Part shown: positions 26,501 through 33,565 of the stretch, in pieces | Layout: every line of letters starts with the position of its first letter | Position numbering within the stretch: the first letter of the stretch is position 1 | Assembly (NCBI GenBank): GCA_031270825.1 | Contig: JAISXH010000031.1 | Location: 1-48,945 of the forward strand | Source: Bifidobacteriaceae bacterium | GTDB lineage: Bacteria > Actinomycetota > Actinomycetes > Actinomycetales > WQXJ01 | Direction: 5' to 3' | Length of the DNA: 48,945 nucleotides | The notes under the pieces: model-generated | The model's input: only the letters and a program-made list of their open reading frames with translations | Told to the model about the DNA's origin: nothing | Database searches by the model: none | Program-made: the position numbers and the translations under genes

Positions 26501-27057
26501 GTTTGGCGGCGGCCGCCAGTCACACAACCGCCGCCTTGATCGCCCCCGATCTCTTGGGGGACGGCGAACAGGTGCGGATCGCCGGGTTGTTGACCAGCCT
26601 GACCCGCAAGACCACCAAGACCGGCCTGTTGTGGGCTCAAGGAACCCTCGAAGACCTGCATGGCTCGGTCGACGTCAAATTCTTTTCCAAGGCCTATGCG
26701 CGGTTCGCCGAGCTGCTGGCGGAGGACATGCTGGTGTCTCTGGCGGGCAGGTTGTCGCGCCGCGAGGACGAGTTGTCCGTGTTCGTGGCCGAACTGGAGG
26801 TGCTCAAACTCGCCGCCGCCGGGCCGGTCACCCCGCTCGAGATCACCTTGCCGGCGCACCGCGCGACCGAGGCGATTGTCTCCAAACTCCAAACCGTGCT
26901 GCGATCGCATCCCGGCCAGGCCGACGTCTACCTCCGGCTGACCAAACCGGCTGGGGGCATCACCGTGGTGCGGCTCAACCACGGGCTCAAAGTGGCCAAG
27001 AGCGACCCCCTCTACGCCGACCTCAAGGCGACCCTGGGAGCCCAGTGCGTGGCCTGA
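23524..27057 (+). CDS. dnaE: DNA polymerase III alpha subunit (DnaE)
   Basis: Replicative polymerase of 1177 residues. The N-terminal PHP domain begins HLHVHTEYSMLDG at about residue 10. The catalytic aspartates are in PDFDIDFDERRRGEV, near residue 418-425. The fingers region has GSGAGSIAAYAMGI and the helix-hairpin-helix/OB-fold part spans about 830-1100. It is of the DnaE1 type that follows lspA-rluD in many actinobacteria. The end overlaps the next membrane-protein gene by 13 bases. Its start has a TAGACT box eight bases upstream and no strong ribosome binding site. Confidence 0.98.
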   Translation: MPPPKGSQFAHLHVHTEYSMLDGAARIGDLLKRCQELGQPALATTDHGFMFGAHAFWKQARAAGVKPIIGLEAYLTPGLARRDRRRVSWGTPEQKEDDISAGGAYTHLTLLAQSTPGMHNLFRMASLASLEGQFYKPRMDRELLQLYSQGLIATTGCPSGEVQTRLRLGQWDEALRAAGEFQEIFGPENYFVELMDHGLEIERRVIKDLLRLAKAIGAPLVATNDLHYTAPEDAAAHAALLCVQSGKTMDDPSRFKFDGDGYYLKSAEEMRETWRELPQACDNTLAIAERCEVEFPSEPGRYMPKFPVPAGEDEVSWFIKEVRRGLEQRFAGQVPAAAAERAAYEEDIIASKGYAGYYLCVADFVNWAKSQGIRVGPGRGSGAGSIAAYAMGITELDPIKNGLMFERFLNPERASLPDFDIDFDERRRGEVIRYVTAKYGADRVAQIVTYSTIKAKAALKDSARVLGYPYQMGERLTKALPTAVMGKEMPLAAVFDPSHARYREAEELRTQVASEPDAARIVETARGLEGLTRQWGVHAAGVIMSSAPLLDVIPIMRREQDGSIITQFSYPACEDLGLVKMDFLGLRNLTILEDTLANIVINGKPSVVLEDLPMDDKPTYELLSSGDTLGVFQLDGTGMQTLLRRLRPDNFEDISAVQALYRPGPMGADSHNNYADRKNGRQKITPIHPELEEPLKDLLGGTYGLIVYQEQVMAIAQKLAGYTLGRADSLRRVMGKKDAKALAREYEPFSQGMRDRGYSDKAIQTLWDILVPFADYAFNKSHSAAYALVSYWTAYLKCHYPTEFMAALLTSVGDDKDKSAIYLAECRHMGIKVLPPDVNSSVSAFTPDGTDIRFGLTAVRNVGEGVVDGIVQARRNKGAYESFGDFLTKAPIGVCNKRVIESLIKAGAFDTFGEPRRALMTVYEEAVDSVLGVKRNEAVGQFDLFGGAPEDVGSVMVEVPNTPEWPKPVKLAFEREMLGLYVSDHPLSGLEEGLAAAASHTTAALIAPDLLGDGEQVRIAGLLTSLTRKTTKTGLLWAQGTLEDLHGSVDVKFFSKAYARFAELLAEDMLVSLAGRLSRREDELSVFVAELEVLKLAAAGPVTPLEITLPAHRATEAIVSKLQTVLRSHPGQADVYLRLTKPAGGITVVRLNHGLKVAKSDPLYADLKATLGAQCVA

Positions 27058-27749
27058 CCGGCCCGCATGGCGTGACCGCCGGCCCTGGCGTGACCGGCGG
27101 CCCTGGCATGGTCGGCGCGCAGGGCGATCCGGCGCCGCAGGTGGGCCGGGCTCTGGCGGCGGATTGGCAGCGGGGGGCGCCAGATCAGGGACAGGCCGCG
27201 CACGGTTTCAACCCGCCGGTCGGTGTTTATCCTCCGTCTCCAGCGGCCGCCGGGGTCCCTCCCGTGCCCGGCCGACGTTCTCTTGGGCACGATGCCGTTT
27301 GGGCCGTTGGCGCCCAGAGTGTGGCCGGTGTCTTGCTTGGCTTGGTCTGGCTGGTGGCATGTCCCCGGCCGCCGGCCGAGTGGGCCGGGTCCTTTTGGTA
27401 CGCCGAATCCGATCTAGGCTTCGGCGCCGCCCAGGACATCTGGTTCGGCGCCCTGACGTTGGTTCCGGGGCTGGTGGTGGGCGCCCTGCTGGCCAGGTGG
27501 TCGGGCCGGCCGGCGCCGCTGCGCCGGGCAAGCTGCTGGCTGGGCGGCGCGGCGCTGGGCTCGGCCCTGTGCTGGCTCACCGGCGCCGGGCTGAGCGGCG
27601 GTTTCGGCTCTGTCGAGTTGGCGGCCGAGGTCGCGGCGGCCCCGGCCACTTTGACCTCCTGGGGTCTGCTGGCGCTGTGGCCGTTCGCGGCGTCCTTGGT
27701 GCTGACGCTCTCCCTGGTGGCCCGTGCGGCCTTCGGCCGCACCTGGTAG
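27045..27749 (+). CDS. Four-helix membrane protein, DUF2567-like
   Basis: A 234-residue protein with about 85 Gly/Pro-rich residues at the N-terminus, then four hydrophobic segments. The last three begin near FGALTLVPGLVVGALLA, CWLGGAALGSALCWLT and LLALWPFAASLVLTLSL. An acidic loop between helices 1 and 2 (WYAESDLGFGAAQDIWF) resembles DUF2567 proteins encoded near dnaE in other actinobacteria, but I cannot confirm the family. GTG 27045 is chosen because GGGAG lies four bases upstream and it overlaps the end of dnaE; ATG 27108 is an alternative. The function is unknown. The direct repeat bounding the accessory island starts 26 bases after its stop. Confidence 0.62.
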   Translation: MRGLTGPHGVTAGPGVTGGPGMVGAQGDPAPQVGRALAADWQRGAPDQGQAAHGFNPPVGVYPPSPAAAGVPPVPGRRSLGHDAVWAVGAQSVAGVLLGLVWLVACPRPPAEWAGSFWYAESDLGFGAAQDIWFGALTLVPGLVVGALLARWSGRPAPLRRASCWLGGAALGSALCWLTGAGLSGGFGSVELAAEVAAAPATLTSWGLLALWPFAASLVLTLSLVARAAFGRTW

Positions 27750-27774
27750 CCTCAGACCACGTTCCCACGCAAGG

Positions 27775-27807
27775 GGACGGTGATTGTGCGGATTCCGCAA
27801 GGGGACG
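27775..27807. repeat. 33-bp direct repeat, left boundary of accessory island
   Basis: Matches 31012-31044 at 32 of 33 bases in the same orientation; the single difference follows the segment GCGGATTCCGC. That segment is itself an 11-base palindrome with one central base. The copies sit just after the last gene of the dnaE block and just before the hisD promoter, bracketing 3.2 kb of accessory genes. Confidence 0.85.
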
Positions 27808-27847
27808 ACGTCGCAGCCCTCACCGCCCTGATTGAGCGGTTGCTCGC

Positions 27848-28633
27848 GTGATGAGCCCGCACGGTCCCGCGCCCGATGCCGACCGGCCCCGCCCCAGCCC
27901 CGCACCGCCTGACGCCGCGGAGCCGGGCCCGGCCCCCGGCCCGCCCGGTGCCGCCCTGCCGCGCCCCAGGCCCGCCCGTATGAGTTCCCCCGCCCGGCCG
28001 CCCCGGCCGTCCGCGACGCGGGCCGTCCTCGCCCTGGCCGTCCCGGCGTTCGGGGCTCTCGCCGCCGAGCCCCTGTTCGTGATGGTGGACACCGCCATCG
28101 TGGGGCACCTCGGCACGGCCCCGCTGGCGGGCCTCGCGCTGGCCGGGACGGTCCTCGACACGTGCGTCTACCTGGGCTGGTTCGGCGCCGAGACGCCCGT
28201 GCACGCCGCCGCGTGGGAGTATTTGCGCTGGTCCGCGCCGGGCCTGCCCGCGATGCTGGTGGTCTTGGCCGGGGTGGGGGCCGCCGCGAAAACTGGGGCG
28301 CCGCTGTTCCTGCGGACGTGCTGCCTGCGGGCGGCGGGGCTGGCGACTTTGGCGGTGGCGGCCTCGCTGGGGGCGGTGCAGCTGGCGGCGCACCAGATCG
28401 CGGCGAACGTGTGGATGTTCTCCGCTTTGACCACCGACGCGCTGGCGATCGCGGCACAGGCGCTGGTGGGGGCGCGGCTGGGGGCGGCCGACCGGGCGGG
28501 GCTGACGGAGGTGAAACGGGTGGTGATCCGGCTGTCCGTGCTGACGGGTCCGGCGCTCCTGTGGGCGGGCTACGCGGGCTGGTTCATGCTGGTCCGCGCT
28601 CTGGTCTACCGCCGCCGCGCCCTGTCCATCTAA
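27848..28633 (+). pseudogene. MATE/DinF-family efflux gene with internal deletions
   Basis: The 261-residue frame contains recognisable pieces of a DinF-type MATE transporter in the right order: the first helices (VLALAVPAFGALAAEPLFVM, TAIVGHLGTAPLAGLALAG), a middle piece (YLRWSAPGLPAMLVVLAGVG), and a late piece (LFLRTCCLRAAGLATLAVAA then LAAHQIAANVWMFSALTTDA). Family members have 12 helices and about 440 residues. Here the pieces between helices 2 and 4, the run after VVLAGVG, and the C-terminus after the ALVGARLGAADR region are missing, yet the frame stays open. It is very unlikely to transport. The first 55 residues are Pro/Ala-rich and not family-like. The gene lies 40 bases inside the left 33-bp repeat. 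Confidence 0.72.
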
Positions 28634-28636
28634 GGA

Positions 28637-28671
28637 ATGGCGCCTGGCCCTGTTCCTGGCGAAGGCGGGTG
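28637..28671. repeat. 35-bp imperfect repeat left of hipBA
   Basis: Matches 30542-30576 at 28 of 35 bases, with an exact 14-base core ATGGCGCCTGGCCC, in the same orientation. The two copies flank the hipB-hipA pair inside the larger island. Confidence 0.6.
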
Positions 28672-28815
28672 CTAGTCGTTGAGGGGGCAGCGCGGCAAGA
28701 CGGGCTCCGGCTCGCCTGTGGCCGGGTCGACGGCGGCCCCGCGGCGCTGGAGGCGGCCCAGGGCGTGGAGCGAGAGGCCGTTGAGGCCTGAGCGCTCGCC
28801 GGCAAGGCCATTCAT
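28672..28815 (-). CDS. Possible 47-residue small protein divergent from hipB
   Basis: A short minus-strand frame starts at ATG 28815 and ends at TAG 28674-28672, next to the 35-bp repeat. The predicted peptide has a Leu-rich amphipathic stretch (GLNGLSLHALGRLQRR) and an acidic, Pro-containing end. ACAAGG precedes the start at close range. It matches no family I recognise. It could equally be the 3' end of a lost gene or a chance frame in GC-rich DNA. Confidence 0.22.
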   Translation of the reverse strand: MNGLAGERSGLNGLSLHALGRLQRRGAAVDPATGEPEPVLPRCPLND

Positions 28816-28850
28816 AGGCCTTGTCACGCGCTATCGGAAGCGTTACGTGG

Positions 28851-28863
28851 CATAATAGTTCCA
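28851..28863 (+). promoter_or_regulatory. hipB promoter -10 and possible operator
   Basis: CATAAT (28851-28856) lies seven bases before the GTG start, so the message is probably leaderless. Just upstream, CGCT and AGCG arms around six bases (about 28829-28842) form a small inverted repeat that could be a HipB operator, since HipB proteins repress their own promoter. Confidence 0.4.
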
Positions 28864-29193
28864 GTGGAAACGGTTAAAGCCCCCCTCCCCGCCCCGGCGC
28901 GGCATGCGGTCAGCAAACTCGGCGCGGATATCTCCCTGGCGCGCCGGCGGCGCAGGTTTACCCAGGCGTCGCTGGCGGAGCGGATGGGGGCGTCCGTTTC
29001 CACCGTGCGGCGCATGGAAGCGGGCGACGGGCGCGTCCCAATTCACTTCTACGCGCGCGCCTTGTCGGTGTTCGGGGAGATCCAATCGCTGGAGAACCTG
29101 CTGGACACCGAGAGAGATTACATCGGGCTTGCCATGATGGACCAGCGGCTGCCCAAACGGGTGCGGCCCTCGAAGTCGAAATCGGTCTGGTGA
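28864..29193 (+). CDS. hipB: HipB-like XRE-family antitoxin/repressor
   Basis: A 109-residue protein with a helix-turn-helix of the Cro/XRE class at about residues 20-70 (LGADISLARRRRRFTQASLA, then ERMGASVSTVRRMEAGDG). It directly precedes hipA, and its stop overlaps the hipA GTG as GTGA. HipB proteins bind and inhibit the HipA kinase and repress the operon. The GTG start is supported by the CATAAT box seven bases upstream. The C-terminus is basic (Lys/Arg/Ser) and longer than the minimal fold, possibly the part that contacts HipA. Confidence 0.82.
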   Translation: METVKAPLPAPARHAVSKLGADISLARRRRRFTQASLAERMGASVSTVRRMEAGDGRVPIHFYARALSVFGEIQSLENLLDTERDYIGLAMMDQRLPKRVRPSKSKSVW

Positions 29194-30473
29194 CAACCGG
29201 CGATCAGGCGCGCGTCGAGGTGTTCATCGGCGCGGAACCGACCCGCGTCGGTTCGCTGGTCTATTCGCGGCAGGGCCGGCGCGAGTATTCGGCCCTGGCC
29301 TACGCCGAGGAATGGCTCGCCAATCCGGAGGGATTCGCCGTCTCAGGCGACTTGCCTTTGCGCCCCGGGCACCACCTGCAACGGGCCGCGACGCCCTCCG
29401 ACTCGGTGTTCCACGGGGCGCTAGCGGACACCGAGCCGGACGCTTGGGGACGGCGCGTCATAACCCGCGACCACGCGAAACGCCGGGCCCGCGACCGGTC
29501 TCTGATGGAGTTGACGAATCTGGACTACCTGCTCGCGGTCGACGATTTCAGCCGGGTCGGCGCGCTGCGGCTGCGAATAGGGGCCGGAGGCTTCGCGCGG
29601 TCCACGGCAGACGGCCGGCGGCGGACTCCGCCACTGCTGGAGTTGCCGCGGATCCTCGATGCGAGCCGCCTCCTCGAGGAGGGCAGGGAGACGGCCGAGG
29701 ACCTACGCTTCCTGCTGGGCAAGGGCACCTCGCTGGGCGGCGTGCGGCCCAAGTGCACGGTTCTTGACGAAGACGGCCGCCTCGCCATTGGGAAATTCCC
29801 GAGCGTCGGCGACACCCGCAGCGTCACGCGGGGGGAGGTCTTGGCGTTGGAACTCGCGCGGCTCGCCGGCCTTGGCGCCGCGCGTGGCCGCGTGGCGTTG
29901 GTGGACGGCAGCCCGGTCGCTTTGATCAGGCGCTTTGACCGTACCGCCGGCGACGGGCGCCTGCCGTACCAATCGGCCGCGTCGTTGCTAGGGGCGCGCC
30001 GAGGCGAAGATCGGGCCTACTCGGAGATCGGGGACGCCATCCGCTCGCATGGCGCCTCGCCCACCCGCGACCTCCGGGAGATGTGGCGCCGGATCGTTTT
30101 CCGGGCGTTGATTACCGACGTGGACGACCACCTGCAAAACCACGCGTTTCTGTACGCCGGGGCCGGCCTCTGGCGGCTAGCGCCCGCCTTTGACCTGAAT
30201 CCGTTCCCAGACAAACGCTATGAGTCGAAGACGTGGCTCACGGAGGCGGACGGGCCGGTAACCGACCTCGGCGCTGTGGTGGCGCGGTGCGAGGCGTTCG
30301 CGCTGGACCGCGACCAAGCCATCAGCGAATTGGGCGGTCTGTGCGCGGCGATCGGACGGTGGCGCGAGGTCGCGTTGGCCCCGCCGGTCGGACTGGCGGC
30401 CGCCGAACTCGACTCGTTCGCCCCGGCGTTCGAGCACGAGCGCCTGACCGAGGCGCGGCGCCTGCTGCCGTGA
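29190..30473 (+). CDS. hipA: HipA-family serine/threonine kinase toxin
   Basis: A 427-residue HipA kinase. E. coli HipA phosphorylates glutamyl-tRNA synthetase and induces dormancy; the target here is not known. The N-terminal HipA domain contains GRREYSALAYAEEWL and the GALADTEPDAWGRRV segment. The phosphate-binding stretch is GTSLGGVRPKC (about residues 178-188), the catalytic loop DVDDHLQNHAFL (about 310-321) and the metal motif LAPAFDLNP (about 331-339). All key residues are present, so the enzyme may be active, unlike its damaged neighbours. The full N-terminal subdomain is present, which argues against the HipBST three-gene type. Confidence 0.92.
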   Translation: MTTGDQARVEVFIGAEPTRVGSLVYSRQGRREYSALAYAEEWLANPEGFAVSGDLPLRPGHHLQRAATPSDSVFHGALADTEPDAWGRRVITRDHAKRRARDRSLMELTNLDYLLAVDDFSRVGALRLRIGAGGFARSTADGRRRTPPLLELPRILDASRLLEEGRETAEDLRFLLGKGTSLGGVRPKCTVLDEDGRLAIGKFPSVGDTRSVTRGEVLALELARLAGLGAARGRVALVDGSPVALIRRFDRTAGDGRLPYQSAASLLGARRGEDRAYSEIGDAIRSHGASPTRDLREMWRRIVFRALITDVDDHLQNHAFLYAGAGLWRLAPAFDLNPFPDKRYESKTWLTEADGPVTDLGAVVARCEAFALDRDQAISELGGLCAAIGRWREVALAPPVGLAAAELDSFAPAFEHERLTEARRLLP

Positions 30474-30541
30474 CAGCGGTCCGTCAACGTCCCATCCGGC
30501 GGCTGGTCGGGGTGGTCGCCTTGGCGAGGTCCGCGTCCCCG

Positions 30542-30576
30542 ATGGCGCCTGGCCCCATTCCTGAAGAAGGGCGGCG
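30542..30576. repeat. 35-bp imperfect repeat right of hipBA
   Basis: Partner of 28637-28671 (28 of 35 bases, same orientation), 68 bases after the hipA stop. The surrounding bases 30474-30749 hold no gene I can support. A 90-residue minus-strand frame across it has no recognisable fold. Confidence 0.6.
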
Positions 30577-30686
30577 TCGGAGCGGGTAGGCCTGGATCGG
30601 CGGGTGGTTGGAGCGGAACAGCTCGGCGAAGGCCCGGTCCCGGCCCGTCACCTGCTCCACCCGCCCAACGGTAGCGGTCGCGGCTT

Positions 30687-30989
30687 TTGCGCACGCCCAA
30701 TACATGTCGCGAGGCCGCCCAAACCTACCGGGGCGCCGTAGGGCCCCGTGTGTCACAACTGCTGGAGGACATCGCGCGCGGCGGCCATTCCGGCGTAGGT
30801 AAGGCGGAACCGCTCAAAGGCGAGTTCGCCGGATTCTGGAGCCGCAGAATTGACGAGGTCAACCGGCTGGTGTATCGGCCGCGGGACGGGGCCGTTGAAA
30901 TCCTGTCGTGCCGCGAGATCCCCAACCTCCGGGCGATCCCGCTCACCGGCTCGCCATCCCGGGCCGACGCCCGCGCCTGCTCAATCTGA
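30687..30989 (+). pseudogene. YoeB-family toxin remnant, both ends lost
   Basis: Bases 30750-30914 encode an unmistakable YoeB core: LLEDIARGGHSGVGKAEPLK, then FAGFWSRRIDEVNRLVY and AVEILSCR. YoeB is a ribosome-dependent mRNA endonuclease. The N-terminal beta-strand and helix with the DYLYWQ-like segment are missing. The conserved His-Tyr that should follow the final ACR/SCR (catalytic residues in E. coli YoeB) is replaced by EIPNLRAIPL and further unrelated residues. The frame from TTG 30687 stays open to 30989 but should not give an active toxin. No YefM antitoxin gene is found upstream. Confidence 0.75.
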
Positions 30990-31003
30990 TCCACTAACGT
31001 GAC
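30911..31003 (-). pseudogene. Fragment of a serine-recombinase-like C-terminal helix-turn-helix (antisense to the YoeB tail)
   Basis: Read on the minus strand, this stretch encodes DQIEQARASARDGEPVSGIA followed by RRLGISR, a close match in pattern to the DNA-binding end of resolvase/invertase-type recombinases (DQIEQAR, then GEPVSxIARxLGxSR). It begins next to the right 33-bp repeat and ends at 30911, within three bases of where YoeB similarity stops on the other strand. No catalytic domain is present. Helix-turn-helix patterns are short, so this is a tentative call. Confidence 0.4.
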
Positions 31004-31011
31004 CTGGGCCA

Positions 31012-31044
31012 GGACGGTGATTGTGCGGATTCCGCCAGGGGACG
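31012..31044. repeat. 33-bp direct repeat, right boundary of accessory island
   Basis: Second copy of the repeat at 27775-27807 (32 of 33 bases identical, same orientation). It lies 80 bases before the hisD start, so the histidine operon resumes directly after the island. Confidence 0.85.
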
Positions 31045-31109
31045 GTGGTCCAGTCAGCGCCGGCCGGGACTCGACCGGTGGCTTCGGACTTGGTGTCGGA
31101 CGCACACAA

Positions 31110-31123
31110 TAGACTTGGGCTTC
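31110..31123 (+). promoter_or_regulatory. Leaderless promoter -10 of the his operon
   Basis: TAGACT (31110-31115), eight bases, then GTG 31124 with ATG 31127 next to it. It is the same hexamer and spacing as at dnaE. No leader peptide rich in His codons and no T-box is seen, so attenuation is not apparent. Confidence 0.45.
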
Positions 31124-32461
31124 GTGATGCGAACAATCGACTTGCGCGGGGCGAGAGGTCTGCGGCCAGGCGAGTTAGCGGCGGCTTTGCCGCGCGCGGC
31201 CCTTGACGTGGACGCCGCCGCCAATCAGGTCAGACCCCTGCTAGAGGCGGTGGCCCGGCAAGGCGCCGCCGCGATCGCGGACCAGGCCGCCCGCTTCGAC
31301 AAAGTTGTGCCGCCGAGCGTGCGGGTGCCTCCAGAGCTGATCAGCCAAGCCCTGGCCGGGCTGTCACCCGAGGTCCGGGCCGCCATGGAGGTCTCGATCG
31401 AGCGAGTCCGCCGCGTCCACGCCGCCCAAGTCCCTCCAGACGGCACGGTTGAGGTGGCGCCCGGCGGCTTCGTCTCCCAACGCTGGATCCCGGTGCGGCG
31501 CGTCGGCATGTATGCCCCCGGCGGCCTGGTGGTCTATCCCAGTTCGGTGATCATGAACGTTGTCCCGGCGCAGGTGGCCGGGGTCGCAGAACTGGCGGTG
31601 GCTTCGCCGCCGCAGCGTGACCACGGCGGCTATCCCCATCCCACCATCCTGGCCGCCTGCGCCCTGTTGGGCGTCAAGGAGGTTTACGCGGCCGGCGGCG
31701 CCTCCGCCATTGGCCTGTTCGCTTACGGTCTGCCGGAGCTGGACCCGCCGGCCGAGCCGGTCGACGTCATCACCGGTCCCGGCAACGTTTATGTCGCCGC
31801 CGCGAAACGGCTGGTGATGGGCCGGGTCGGGATCGACGCGGAGGCCGGGCCGACCGAGATCGCCATCATCGCCGACCAATCGGCCAACCCCGAATTCGTC
31901 GCCACCGATCTGGTCAGCCAGGCCGAACACGATCCGCTGGCCGCCGTCGTCCTGATCACCGACGCTCCCGATTTGTCCCAGGCCGCCGCCGCGGCAACCG
32001 CCCGCCGCGCCCGCGCCACCCGCCACGCCGAGCGGGTCAGCCAGGCTTTGAGCGGCCCCCAGAGCGCGATCGTGCTGGTCGACGACTTAGACCAGGCCAT
32101 TCAGGTGGCCAACGCCTACGCTCCGGAGCACTTGGAGTTACAGGTGTCCGATGCCGCCCAGGTGGCCGAGCGGATCACTTCCGCCGGAGCGATCTTTGTC
32201 GGCAGCTACAGCCCTGTGCCGCTGGGAGACTACTTGGCCGGTTCCAACCACGTCCTGCCAACTGGCGGCACCGCCCGCTTTGCTTCCGGGCTGGGGGTCA
32301 CCGCCTTCCTCAAATCGGTCCAGCAGATCGAATACAGCGCCGCGGCGTTGGCCCAGGTCGCTCCCTTGATCACAGCCTTCGCGCAGGCGGAGGATCTGCC
32401 CGCCCACGGCGTCGGCCGCAGCCCGTCCGGAGCCGGCGAGTTCGCCCCGCCCGGGGGGTGA
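31124..32461 (+). CDS. hisD: Histidinol dehydrogenase HisD
   Basis: Catalyses the last two steps of histidine synthesis, oxidising L-histidinol to L-histidine with NAD+. The 445-residue protein shows the family segments VPPGGLVVYPSS-like (here MYAPGGLVVYPSS), DVITGPGNVYVAAAKR, the signature IDAEAGPTEIAIIAD, and the zinc/catalytic region SQAEHDP and YAPEHLEL. A GTG at 31124 fits the -10 box; ATG 31127 is equally possible, and a TTG at 31115 overlaps the box and is rejected. It is the first gene of the his operon and ends six bases before hisC. The C-terminal 25 residues are Gly/Pro-rich. Confidence 0.96.
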   Translation: MMRTIDLRGARGLRPGELAAALPRAALDVDAAANQVRPLLEAVARQGAAAIADQAARFDKVVPPSVRVPPELISQALAGLSPEVRAAMEVSIERVRRVHAAQVPPDGTVEVAPGGFVSQRWIPVRRVGMYAPGGLVVYPSSVIMNVVPAQVAGVAELAVASPPQRDHGGYPHPTILAACALLGVKEVYAAGGASAIGLFAYGLPELDPPAEPVDVITGPGNVYVAAAKRLVMGRVGIDAEAGPTEIAIIADQSANPEFVATDLVSQAEHDPLAAVVLITDAPDLSQAAAAATARRARATRHAERVSQALSGPQSAIVLVDDLDQAIQVANAYAPEHLELQVSDAAQVAERITSAGAIFVGSYSPVPLGDYLAGSNHVLPTGGTARFASGLGVTAFLKSVQQIEYSAAALAQVAPLITAFAQAEDLPAHGVGRSPSGAGEFAPPGG

Positions 32462-32467
32462 GCGTTG

Positions 32468-33565
32468 ATGGCCAGTTTGCCCGTTCGCCCAGAGATCGCT
32501 GCGGCCGCGCCCTATGGCGCTCCGCACCCCCCGGTCGCGGTGCGCCTGAATGTCAACGAGAACCCTTATGCGCCGCCGCCGGAAGTGGTCGAGAGCGTTG
32601 TCGAGCGCGTCCGGGGCGCCGCCGGCTTGATCAACCGCTATCCCGACCGTGACTTTGGCGAACTGCGTTCGGCCCTGACGGACTATCTCATCAGCGAATC
32701 TGGAGTGGCTGAGTTGCGCCCGGAGATGATCTGGGCCGCGAACGGCTCCAACGAAGTCCTGATGCAGGTCCTGCAAGCTTTCGGCGGTCCCGATCGAACC
32801 GCGACCTCTTTCGAGCCCACCTACTCGATGTATCCGGAATACGCCCGCGGGACTTTCACGGCCTGGAAGCCGGGTCGGCTGGAAGCGGATTTCCGGCTCG
32901 ACGTCGCCCACGGCATCGCCCATATTGACCGCGTGACTCCCACCGTGGTGCTGCTGGCGAGCCCCAACAACCCGACTGGGACGGCTCTGCCGCTGGACGC
33001 CATCGACGCCATCGCGCGCCACGTCGAGGGACAAGCTGTGGTCGTGGTGGACGAGGCCTACGCGGAATTCCGGCGGGCCGGGCAGCCGAGCGCTCTGCGG
33101 TTGCTGGCCAGACACCGCCACCTGGCGGTTTCCCGGACCATGTCGAAGGCTTTCGCCGCCGCCGGTCTGAGGCTGGGCTATCTGGCGGCTGATCCGGAGC
33201 TGATCGGCTACCTGCGGACGGTGCGGCTGCCCTACCATCTCTCTGCCATCACCCAGGCGGCGGCCTTGGCGGCGCTGGACCACGCTGGTCTGATGCTGCG
33301 CGGTGTGGCCGAACTGCGCGAACGTCGCGACCGGCTGGCGGCGGCGCTGGCGGCGATGGGCTTCGAAGTGGCCGAATCGGACGCGAATTTTGTGTTGTTC
33401 GGCCGTCTGGCCGACCGCCACGAGGTCTGGGAGCAACTGCTCGCCCGCGGCATAGTCATCCGCGAGGTCGGTCCGGCCGGGTGGCTTAGAGTGTCGGTGG
33501 GCACGGAGGCTGAGACCCTGGCATTCTTGAGGGCGCTGGCCGACATCCGGAAGGAGCTGGAATGA
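32468..33565 (+). CDS. hisC: Histidinol-phosphate aminotransferase HisC
   Basis: PLP-dependent class I/II aminotransferase that converts imidazole acetol phosphate and glutamate to histidinol phosphate. The PLP lysine lies in [19 protein letters not shown] (near residue 225). [14 protein letters not shown] at the N-terminus and [11 protein letters not shown] are typical of HisC. ATG 32468 is preferred over the adjacent TTG 32465, and GGGGGG at about 32453 can act as ribosome binding site. It overlaps hisB by four bases (ATGA). It is 365 residues long, normal for the family. Confidence 0.95.
   Translation: MASLPVRPEIAAAAPYGAPHPPVAVRLNVNENPYAPPPEVVESVVERVRGAAGLINRYPDRDFGELRSALTDYLISESGVAELRPEMIWAANGSNEVLMQVLQAFGGPDRTATSFEPTYSMYPEYARGTFTAWKPGRLEADFRLDVAHGIAHIDRVTPTVVLLASPNNPTGTALPLDAIDAIARHVEGQAVVVVDEAYAEFRRAGQPSALRLLARHRHLAVSRTMSKAFAAAGLRLGYLAADPELIGYLRTVRLPYHLSAITQAAALAALDHAGLMLRGVAELRERRDRLAAALAAMGFEVAESDANFVLFGRLADRHEVWEQLLARGIVIREVGPAGWLRVSVGTEAETLAFLRALADIRKELE

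Noticed and set aside
30484..30756. 90-codon minus-strand frame after hipA
   Set aside because: It contains an oddly protein-like stretch, but I cannot match it to any family, and it runs through the 35-bp repeat. Insufficient support for a gene.
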